A stretch of 64,000 nucleotides of DNA from Halalkalicoccus tibetensis (GTDB taxonomy: Archaea; Halobacteriota; Halobacteria; Halobacteriales; Halalkalicoccaceae). The notes under the pieces are model-generated. The model did no database searches, was not told the origin of the DNA, and saw nothing but the letters and a program-made list of their open reading frames with translations. Made by a program: the position numbers and the translations under genes. Of the stretch, positions 26,932 to 34,217 are shown in pieces. Numbering within the stretch: position 1 is the stretch's first letter; each line of letters opens with the position of its first letter. The stretch covers positions 675,009-739,008 of the forward strand of contig NZ_JBBMXV010000003.1 of the NCBI RefSeq assembly GCF_037996645.1, in the 5' to 3' direction.

Positions 26932-28239
26932 GTGGGCTACGACCGCTCGGTCTCCGCGCCCGAGCACGCACAGGCCCCCGAGACCGTCTGGGAGCTCGAG
27001 ATGCCGGACATCCGATTCGGCCGCGACGCCGTCGAGGAGCTCGACTTCCAGTTCGAGGACCTGGGGGTCGATCCCGGCGCCCGCGGGCTGATCGTCACCG
27101 ACGAGACCCTCGTCTCGCTGGGCCATGCCGAGCGCGTTTGCGAGCAACTCGGTGAGTTCGAGGTCGACGTCTACGATGACGTCGAGCGCGAGCCCTCGCT
27201 GGAGGCGGTCGACGACTGCATCTCCTTCATCCGCGACGAGCAGGGTGAGGCGGGCTACGACTTCTACGTCGGGCTCGGCGGGGGTAGCTGCATCGACACC
27301 GCGAAGGCCGCCCGGGTGGTGATCGCCAACGGCGGCGAGGTGCTTGACTACATCGCCGAACCCACCGGGAACGGCGAGCCGGTCACCGATTCCGGGGCGC
27401 CGCTGGTGCTCATGCCGACCACCGCGGGGACGGGCGCGGAGATCTCGCCCGTCGCGATCCTCTCGGTCGAGGAGAAGGAGATCAAGGAGGCGATCTCGAG
27501 CGACCACGTCCGGGCCGACGTCGCCGTCCTCGACCCGACGCTGACGACCACGCTCCCGCCCGAACAGACCGCCAAGACCGCGATGGACGCGCTGGGACAC
27601 GCGATCGAGGGCTATACGACCCATTCGTACGACAGCCTGCTTCGCGCCGAGGACCCCGCGAGCCGCCCCGTCTACGCGGGCCGAACCCCCGTCACGGAGA
27701 TGTTCAGCGAGAAGGCCATCGAACTGCTCTCCTCGAACGTCCGCCGGGCCGTGCACAACGGCGACGACCTCGAGGCTCGCGAGAACATGCTTCAGGGCGC
27801 GCTGATGGGCGCGATCTCCGGACTGACCGCCGGTGCGAGCCTCTGTCACGCGATGGCCTATCCAGTGGGAAATCGCTATCACACCTATCACGGCGAGACG
27901 ATCGCGGTCCTCACGCCGGCGAGCACGCTCGGCTACAACGCCGCGAGCGACCCCGAGCGCTTCGCCGAGCTCGCGCGGATGTTCGGCGTCGACACGACGG
28001 GGCTCAACACCCGCGAGGCCGCGGATCGCCTCAAGGACGAGTATATCCAGCTCCAGCGCGACCTGAACGTCCTACCCAGCGGGCTAGCCGAGCTCGCGGA
28101 CGTCGACGAGGGCGACATCGACTGGCTGGCCTCCCAGACCGTCGAGACCCAGGAACGCCTGCTTCGGTGTAACCCCCGCCCCGTGACGAAGGAGGACGCC
28201 GAAGCGGTGTTCCGCGACGCGCTGTACAACTGGGAGTAA
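26932..28239 (+). CDS. Iron-containing alcohol dehydrogenase (4-hydroxybutyrate type likely)
   Basis: This 435-residue group-III alcohol dehydrogenase has the cofactor motif GGGSCIDTAKA, then PTTAGTGAEIS and DALGHAIEGYTTH, and the downstream His-rich CHAMAYPVGNRYHTYHGE that completes the metal site. The long insert and length fit the hydroxyacid-oxoacid transhydrogenase/4-hydroxybutyrate dehydrogenase branch. The start is a GTG immediately after the lactonase stop, so translation is coupled. It would oxidise 4-hydroxybutyrate or a similar hydroxyacid. A succinic semialdehyde dehydrogenase, the expected third step, is not in the window. Confidence 0.85.
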   Translation: MGYDRSVSAPEHAQAPETVWELEMPDIRFGRDAVEELDFQFEDLGVDPGARGLIVTDETLVSLGHAERVCEQLGEFEVDVYDDVEREPSLEAVDDCISFIRDEQGEAGYDFYVGLGGGSCIDTAKAARVVIANGGEVLDYIAEPTGNGEPVTDSGAPLVLMPTTAGTGAEISPVAILSVEEKEIKEAISSDHVRADVAVLDPTLTTTLPPEQTAKTAMDALGHAIEGYTTHSYDSLLRAEDPASRPVYAGRTPVTEMFSEKAIELLSSNVRRAVHNGDDLEARENMLQGALMGAISGLTAGASLCHAMAYPVGNRYHTYHGETIAVLTPASTLGYNAASDPERFAELARMFGVDTTGLNTREAADRLKDEYIQLQRDLNVLPSGLAELADVDEGDIDWLASQTVETQERLLRCNPRPVTKEDAEAVFRDALYNWE

Positions 28240-28311
28240 ACGGGTCGGCCCCGACCCGACTCCTTTCCGAGCCAAAAGTTATTTGAAACCAGCCGTCGGA
28301 TTGTCAATATC

Positions 28312-29046
28312 ATGAAAGCAGTCGTACTCGCAGCAGGGGAGGGGACGAGGTTGCGCCCGCTGACCGAGGACAAACCCAAGGCGATGGTCGAGATCGACGG
28401 CAAGCCGCTGGTCGCCCACTGTTTCGACAAGCTCGCCGATCTGGGTGCCGAGGAGTTCGTCGTCGTCGTCGGCTACATGAAGGAGCACATCATCGAGCAC
28501 TTCGGCGACAGCTACCGGGACATCCCGATCACCTACACCCACCAGCGCGAGCAGCTGGGACTGGCCCACGCGCTGTTGAGCGTCGAGGAGCACATCGACG
28601 ACGACTTCATGCTGATGCTCGGCGACAACGTCTTCAACGCGAACCTCGCGGACGTCGTCCGTCGCCAGCGCGAGGAGCGTGCCGACGCCGCGTTCCTCGT
28701 CGAGGAGGTTCCCTGGGAGGAGGCGAGCCGTTACGGCGTCTGTGACACCAACGACTTCGGCGAGATCACCGAGGTCATCGAGAAGCCCGACGACCCACCG
28801 ACGAACCTCGTGATGACCGGCTTCTACACCTTCTCGCCCGCGATCTTCCCGGCCTGCGAACTGGTCCAGCCCTCCAACCGCGGCGAGTACGAGATCAGCG
28901 AGGCGATCGACCTCCTCATCCGATCGGGTCGCACCATCGACGCAATCGGCCTCGACGGCTGGCGGATCGACGTCGGCTACCCCGAGGACCGCGACGAGGC
29001 CGAGGAGCGCCTTCAGGAGGCCGAGGCGGCGGCGAAGGCGGACTGA
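28312..29046 (+). CDS. aglF: Glucose-1-phosphate uridylyltransferase, AglF-like
   Basis: This 244-residue nucleotidyltransferase starts VVLAAGEGTRLRPLTEDKPK, the nucleotide-binding signature. It continues with GDNVF at the metal-binding Asp and EKPDDPPTNLVMTGFY in the sugar-binding region. It lacks the C-terminal left-handed helix domain of GlmU-type enzymes. Length and sequence fit AglF of Haloferax, which makes UDP-glucose for the dehydrogenase AglM. A dTDP-glucose (RmlA-like) specificity is the main alternative. It stands 72 bases after the alcohol dehydrogenase with its own AT-rich promoter (AAAAGTTATTTGAAA). Confidence 0.82.
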   Translation: MKAVVLAAGEGTRLRPLTEDKPKAMVEIDGKPLVAHCFDKLADLGAEEFVVVVGYMKEHIIEHFGDSYRDIPITYTHQREQLGLAHALLSVEEHIDDDFMLMLGDNVFNANLADVVRRQREERADAAFLVEEVPWEEASRYGVCDTNDFGEITEVIEKPDDPPTNLVMTGFYTFSPAIFPACELVQPSNRGEYEISEAIDLLIRSGRTIDAIGLDGWRIDVGYPEDRDEAEERLQEAEAAAKAD

Positions 29047-29278
29047 GCGTTCCTCCTCTTCCCCTTTCGTTCGTTACTCGCCACAGCCCGCCGACCGGAC
29101 CGATGCCGTCCGTGTGTTCTTTTCCAGTTCTCATAATATAATTCATATAAGTACGCAATGGAATCCGTTTATTGGAGTGGTTATGATGGGGTCATACGAG
29201 GGAGTACTCCATGACGGACGGACGCTACAGCCGATTACCGATCGATCGATCGCGCCAGCGGGTCGCCTAGAGTAAAAG

Positions 29279-30703
29279 ATGGTACGGGAACTAACACGAC
29301 GGGTCAGCGGCTTCTTCACGACGTTGGGCGCCGTCGCGAGTCGGGTGGTCCAGCGGTATCTCCCGGACGCGTTCATCTTCGCGCTGCTGTTGACGTTCGT
29401 GACGATGGTCCTCGCGGTTCTGCTCACGCCGACCGGCCCGGCGGCCGTCACCGCCCAGTGGGGCGAGGGCTTCTGGTTCGTCATCACGTTCTCGATGCAG
29501 GCCTCGCTCGCGTTGTTGACGGGCTGGGCGATCGCGGACTCCCCGCCGGTCAAGAAGGTGCTCGGGCGCCTCGCACGGATCCCGAACACCCAGCGCCAGG
29601 CCATCGTCGCGACGGCGCTGGTCGGTCAACTGGTGGGACTGTTCCACTGGGGGATCGTCCTCGTCGCCGGCGCGATCTTCGCCCGCGAGGTCGGCATCGC
29701 GATGGACCAGCAGGGGATCGAGATCCACTACCCGCTGCTCGTGGCGACCGCCTACGCCGGCCTGCTGCCCTGGCATCAGGGCCTCTCGGGGGCCTCCTAC
29801 CTGCTGAGCGCGACGCCGGGCCATTTCCTCGAGGACTCGATCGGCGTGATCCCGGTCTCCCAGACGATGTTCACCGTCCCCAACGTCCTGATGGCGGGCT
29901 CGATCGTGCTGCTGACGCTCGTGCTCATGCCGCTGATGGCGCCCAAGGAGGACCTCGTGACGATCCCCGAGGAGAAGCTCCGGAAGGCCGACGACGACTT
30001 CATGACCGACGGGGGGAACGTCGAGGACCCCCACCGCTCGCGGACCTCGGCGCTGAAGTCCGCTATCGTCGACAGCAAGCTCCTCTGTATCGGGACCGGG
30101 CTGCTGCTGTGGGCGTATCTGCTCTACCTGTTCGCCACCTCGCCGTTCACCGAGGTGCTCGACATCAACGTCTTCATCTCGGCGATGCTCGGGTTGGGCT
30201 TCATATTCCACATGTCCTTCGCGAGCTTCTTCGGCGTCTTCCGCGAGGCCATCGAGGGCGCGAGCCAGGTCATCATCCAGTTCCAGTTCTACGGCGGGAT
30301 CATGGGCGTGATGGACGCCTCCGGGCTCGCCGAACTGATCGCGGCGACCGCCGCCCAGTACGCCACCGAACAGACCTGGTACCTGCTCGTGTTCGTCTCG
30401 GCGGGCGTCGTCAACTTCTTCGTCCCCTCGGGCGGGGGCCAGTGGACCGTCACCGGGGAGCTGATGACCAACGCGACCCAGAACATCGACGGCACGGACG
30501 TCGAGACGATGATGGTCGCATTCGCGATGGGCGACCAGTGGACGAACATGATCCAGCCGTTCTGGGCGATTCCCGTCCTGGGGATCGCCGGCCTCTCCAT
30601 CCGCGACATGATGGGGTATGCGGCGGTGCTGTTCGTCTTCAGCGGGCTCGTCCTCGGCGGCGGGACGATGCTGATGGGCTACGGGATCCTGGAGGTGAGC
30701 TAG
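29279..30703 (+). CDS. atoE: Short-chain fatty acid transporter, AtoE family
   Basis: This 474-residue membrane protein has about eleven to twelve hydrophobic segments. The family hallmarks are PLLVATAYAGLLPWHQGLSG, the FFVPSGGGQW motif and ending segments rich in Gly. Such carriers take up acetoacetate, butyrate and similar acids. The start is fixed by an in-frame TAA six bases upstream; that stop ends a 30-codon in-frame ORF beginning at 29183. The second, diverged family member follows after one base, so the pair forms an operon. The promoter is the AT-rich block near 29130-29150. Confidence 0.87.
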   Translation: MVRELTRRVSGFFTTLGAVASRVVQRYLPDAFIFALLLTFVTMVLAVLLTPTGPAAVTAQWGEGFWFVITFSMQASLALLTGWAIADSPPVKKVLGRLARIPNTQRQAIVATALVGQLVGLFHWGIVLVAGAIFAREVGIAMDQQGIEIHYPLLVATAYAGLLPWHQGLSGASYLLSATPGHFLEDSIGVIPVSQTMFTVPNVLMAGSIVLLTLVLMPLMAPKEDLVTIPEEKLRKADDDFMTDGGNVEDPHRSRTSALKSAIVDSKLLCIGTGLLLWAYLLYLFATSPFTEVLDINVFISAMLGLGFIFHMSFASFFGVFREAIEGASQVIIQFQFYGGIMGVMDASGLAELIAATAAQYATEQTWYLLVFVSAGVVNFFVPSGGGQWTVTGELMTNATQNIDGTDVETMMVAFAMGDQWTNMIQPFWAIPVLGIAGLSIRDMMGYAAVLFVFSGLVLGGGTMLMGYGILEVS

Positions 30704-30704
30704 A

Positions 30705-32069
30705 ATGGCGACGCGCTCGGAGACCGCCGAAGCGAACGACGCGGACGACGACGACGGGTTCGTCCCGTTCCTCGGGAGCTTCTTCCCCGAGTCGCTCGCG
30801 CTCTCGGTGCTGCTCGCGCTGCTCGCGCTGGTGGTCACGATCCCGTATCTCGCCCCGCTCGACCAGCTCGAGCTGTTCTCGACGGGCTTCTACGAGCTGT
30901 TCGCCCTACAGATGGCGCTGATCCTCTACTGGGTGCTGTCGGCGACCGTCGTCGAGGCCCCGCCCGTGGGCGCGCTGTTCGACCGGATCGCCGGCCTGAT
31001 CCCGACCGGCCAGACGGCGATCGTCTACGCCACGGGCGCCGTGGCTCTCGCGTTCGGCTGGGTCAACTGGGCGCTCGGGCTCCTCGGCGGCGTGTTCATC
31101 GGCCGTCGGCTCTGCCGGCGTGCACGCGAGGAGGGCGTCGCGGTGCACTACCCCTCCGTGCTGACCGCCGGGCTGCTCTCGCTCGTGGTCGCGAACCAGG
31201 GCCCCTCGAGCCCCGGCGCGCTGTTGATGGCCGACGCGGAGATGGCCGAGATGACCGGCTTCCTCGCCGATTCCGCCGGCGCCGTCGGCATGGCGGAGTT
31301 CGCCCTCGCGCCGGCGAACCTCGTCCCTAGCCTCGTCCTGATCGCCACTCTCCCGCTGCTCCTGGTGGTCCTCGCGCCCGACGACGAGGCCGACCGCCGG
31401 GAACTGGGGACCGACCCGCTGCTCGAGGGCGACATCGCCTCGACCCTCGATCACTACGTGATGCCGACGCGTTCGGAGTACACGGCGGCCGACTTCCTCG
31501 AGCAGTCGCGGCTCATCTCGATGGTCGCGGTCGTCATCGGCGTCGGCTCGGCGGGGATCCACTTCGCGACCGGCGGCTCGCTGACGCTGCTCTGGCTGCT
31601 GTTCTGCCTGATGATCCTCGGGCTGCTCGTCCACGTCCGTCCGATGGCCTTCCGCTCGAAGACCACCGGCGCGACCCGGTGGGCGAACCACGTCGCGATC
31701 CCGTTCATGCTCTACGGCATCGTCTTCGCGCTGCTCTCGGGGGCGGGGCTGTACGACGCGATCGGCGACGCCGTCGCGTCGGGCGCGGTCGGACCGTTCC
31801 TCGCGTCGCTCGGGCTCGGACTGTTGATCCCCGATCCGGCCTCCGTCTGGCTGATCGTCGGCCCGGCGATGGTCGCCGGCGAGGTCGAGCTGCTCACGTC
31901 GCTCGTGGCCGTGATGTACGGCGCCGGGCTGTCGAACCTCTGGCTGGGCTTTCTCTTCCTCGGGATCCTCTCGGTCCGCGGGTTCGACCCGCGGGAGTTC
32001 CTCCGTTATGCGGCCGCCGTCACCGCCTACGTCTCGGTCGTGGTCCTGGCGTCCGTCGCGCTCCTCTGA
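30705..32069 (+). CDS. Diverged AtoE-family transporter lacking the PSGGGQW motif
   Basis: This 454-residue membrane protein has an acidic N-terminal tail of about 18 residues and about eleven hydrophobic segments arranged as in its upstream neighbour. Where AtoE proteins have FFVPSGGGQW, this one reads LLIPDPASVWLIVGPAM, and LSLVVANQGPSSPGALL replaces the LLPWHQGLSG region. The fold is kept but the presumed substrate site is altered. It starts one base after the atoE stop. It could be a partner subunit or a carrier with another substrate. I base the family link on layout and similar short motifs. Confidence 0.72.
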   Translation: MATRSETAEANDADDDDGFVPFLGSFFPESLALSVLLALLALVVTIPYLAPLDQLELFSTGFYELFALQMALILYWVLSATVVEAPPVGALFDRIAGLIPTGQTAIVYATGAVALAFGWVNWALGLLGGVFIGRRLCRRAREEGVAVHYPSVLTAGLLSLVVANQGPSSPGALLMADAEMAEMTGFLADSAGAVGMAEFALAPANLVPSLVLIATLPLLLVVLAPDDEADRRELGTDPLLEGDIASTLDHYVMPTRSEYTAADFLEQSRLISMVAVVIGVGSAGIHFATGGSLTLLWLLFCLMILGLLVHVRPMAFRSKTTGATRWANHVAIPFMLYGIVFALLSGAGLYDAIGDAVASGAVGPFLASLGLGLLIPDPASVWLIVGPAMVAGEVELLTSLVAVMYGAGLSNLWLGFLFLGILSVRGFDPREFLRYAAAVTAYVSVVVLASVALL

Positions 32070-32075
32070 CCTCCG

Positions 32076-33419
32076 TCACTCCTCCCACGTACAGCGGACG
32101 ATCTCGATCGCCCAGGTGCCGTCGCGCCACGGGAGCACCGACCCGTTCTCGAGGCGGACCTCGTGGCGCCCCGCCTCGTCGGCGACGAACGAGGTCTCGA
32201 TCGCGCCGTCGCCCGATTCGTCGATCAGCGCCCCCGAGGGCCCGACGACGGTGAGCGAGGGGTCGACGCCGTCGCGCGTCCGCGTCCCGATCCGTAGCTC
32301 GTCGTACTCGGCCAGGTCGAACGCGTAGGCCTCCTCCGAGCCGCTTTCGACCGCCACGGTCTCGCTGACGGCCACGTAACAGTCGGTGACGTACACCGTT
32401 CCGAGCTCCACGGCGTCGTCGGCCCCCGCTCGGCCCTCCGGGGGCGCGCCGCTCGCGACGGCGACGCTCAACGAATAGGCCCCCGCCGCCTCGAAGGAGG
32501 GCGCGAAGCGGGCGACGGCGCTCTCGCCCGGCTCCAGTGACCCCTCGCTGGTGTCGACCGCGTTGCCGTCCGCGAACAGCGTCGCGCCCGCCGTCCCCGC
32601 CTGCTCGCCGACGTTTTCGACCCGCACGTCGACGTCGAGGGGCTCGCCGACCCCGGCCGACCGCTCGGGGACGGCGGTCTCGTCGATCTCGAACGTCGCC
32701 GGGATCTCGACGGTCACGACCCCGAGGGGTTCCCCACCGAGTTCGATCTCGTAGCTGCCCGGCGACCCGAAGGCGTGCGTGATCGCCGTCGACTCGCGCC
32801 CGTCGGCGTCGATCGTCAGCTCCCGGCTCGCGACGGTCCGGTCGTCCGCCCGCAGGTCGACGTCGACGGAGCCCTCCTGGCCGCCGACGTTCGCGACCGT
32901 CGCGCGCGCCTCGATCTCCTCGCCGACCGCGACCGTCGTCTCGGCCAGCGACGCCTCGACGAGCTCGAACTCCGGCGGGGGGAGCTCGACCCGGACGGTG
33001 TCGACGACGACGTCGTTGACGCCGACTTCGTACTCGCCGGGCTCGCCGAACGAGCCGGAGAACGTCACCGACTCCGTCCCGCCGGGATCGACCTCGACGG
33101 CCTCGGTGTCGACGATCACGTCGTCCATGCGTAGCTCCGCGTGGAACGTCCCCGCCTCCCCGCCGGTGTTCTCGATCGTCGCGGTCACCTCGAAGGTCTG
33201 CTCGGTGTGGATCTCCGTCGCGTTCACCGCGGCGTCGCGGACGGCCATCTCGGCCCCCTCGGCCTCCTCGGCCGACTCCTCCTCCCCTGCTTCGCCGCCC
33301 GAATCCGTACAGCCCGCGGCGCCCGCTATGGCCGCCGCTCCGAGGCCGACGAACCGCCGCCGACCGAGCGGCCAGTCGTCCGTTCCGTCCCGTTTCCCGC
33401 CGTCGTTGCTCGTTCCCAT
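32076..33419 (-). CDS. Surface lipoprotein with three CARDB-type repeats
   Basis: This 447-residue exported lipoprotein begins with a charged stretch and GRRRFVGLG, then AAAIAGAAGC, a Tat signal ending in a lipobox. A Glu-rich linker follows. Three tandem beta-sandwich repeats cover about residues 55-330. Each contains the CARDB hallmark of a 'NVG/NTG' turn (IENTGGEAG, VANVGGQEG, VENVGEQAG) and a 'PGES/PGGT' strand pair. The last about 110 residues form a different domain resembling a pre-peptidase or lectin-like sandwich (EEAYAFDLAEYDELRIGTRT). It is likely a cell-surface adhesion or scaffold protein. The ATG at 33419 puts the RR motif near the start. Confidence 0.78.
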   Translation of the reverse strand: MGTSNDGGKRDGTDDWPLGRRRFVGLGAAAIAGAAGCTDSGGEAGEEESAEEAEGAEMAVRDAAVNATEIHTEQTFEVTATIENTGGEAGTFHAELRMDDVIVDTEAVEVDPGGTESVTFSGSFGEPGEYEVGVNDVVVDTVRVELPPPEFELVEASLAETTVAVGEEIEARATVANVGGQEGSVDVDLRADDRTVASRELTIDADGRESTAITHAFGSPGSYEIELGGEPLGVVTVEIPATFEIDETAVPERSAGVGEPLDVDVRVENVGEQAGTAGATLFADGNAVDTSEGSLEPGESAVARFAPSFEAAGAYSLSVAVASGAPPEGRAGADDAVELGTVYVTDCYVAVSETVAVESGSEEAYAFDLAEYDELRIGTRTRDGVDPSLTVVGPSGALIDESGDGAIETSFVADEAGRHEVRLENGSVLPWRDGTWAIEIVRCTWEE

Positions 33420-33601
33420 CCTCACCCGGGGTCGCGACGCGAGACGCGTCCACGACCGCTCTCCGTGACAGTACGTCCGTCCAGCGTTTCCGTCTTGCCC
33501 TCGATCCCTGCCCTCCGCGACCTCCTTGGTATCCGACACTACTTAACGCACCTGCAAGTGTAGGGTAATCGGATGTACGAGTGGGCGTTCTTATTGGAAC
33601 A

Positions 33602-33970
33602 ATGGCCGTACCTACTCGAAATACTCAGTCGATTCCGACGGTGGTCGGAAAACGGGACAACAAACGTCGCTGGTATGCGCTCAGATATCTACGGGCGTGC
33701 ACATATCCGGCGACGATCGACGAAGTGAGCGACTACGTGGGGCCGCGCGTCGGCGTCGACCCTGACGTCATCGAGGAAACGCTCCGGAACGACGACGTTC
33801 CGGCGCTGGACGCGTGTGACGCGATCGAGTACGACCCCGAGTCGGATCTGCTCTGTCTCGACGAGGAACGCGCGTCGTTCGCGGACCGCGCCCGGCGCGC
33901 CATCGGCGCCGACGCGCTCACCTACCAGAAGCCGCCGCGGGTCGTGCGGAACGTGTACGGCGCCGACTGA
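33602..33970 (+). CDS. Small winged-helix protein, DUF7344-like
   Basis: This 122-residue protein contains KRRWYALRYLRACTYPATIDEVSDYVG, the helix-turn-helix pattern of haloarchaeal DUF7344 regulators, then a wing-like CDAIEYDPESDLLCLDEER. It is a second member of this type after the one at 4627. Starts at 33581 (GTG) and 33602 (ATG) are in frame; the ATG is preferred because the first lies in promoter-like sequence. It is divergent from the CARDB lipoprotein gene, so control of that gene is possible. Function is otherwise unknown. Confidence 0.6.
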   Translation: MAVPTRNTQSIPTVVGKRDNKRRWYALRYLRACTYPATIDEVSDYVGPRVGVDPDVIEETLRNDDVPALDACDAIEYDPESDLLCLDEERASFADRARRAIGADALTYQKPPRVVRNVYGAD

Positions 33971-34088
33971 CGGTCCCCGCGGACGGACCAGCGGTACGAC
34001 CGTGTCGAAAGCCCGACCGGCTCCCGGTTTAGTTCGCACACCTTCCTCTTGAAGAAGGCCTATAGTTCATCGGGCCCTCCCTATCGCC

Positions 34089-34217
34089 ATGAGCGAAACC
34101 GACCGAGAGTCATCGCGACTGTCGGACGGAAGATACGATCGCCCTCCTCACGGCCCTCCCCCGTCTCCGTCGGCTTGGCCTGAGTCCCGGGTCGATCGGG
34201 CGGTGAGCGGTCGATGA
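34089..34217 (+). CDS. Possible 42-aa ORF overlapping the start of the large regulator
   Basis: An ATG at 34089 opens 42 codons (MSETDRESSRLSDG at the start, then Pro-rich) and stops with a TGA that overlaps the ATG of the next gene in an ATGA junction. A TATA-like CTATAG lies about 30 bases upstream of the ATG. The overlap suggests a translational-coupling leader, but the sequence has no recognisable domain and may be chance. Confidence 0.3.
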   Translation: MSETDRESSRLSDGRYDRPPHGPPPSPSAWPESRVDRAVSGR

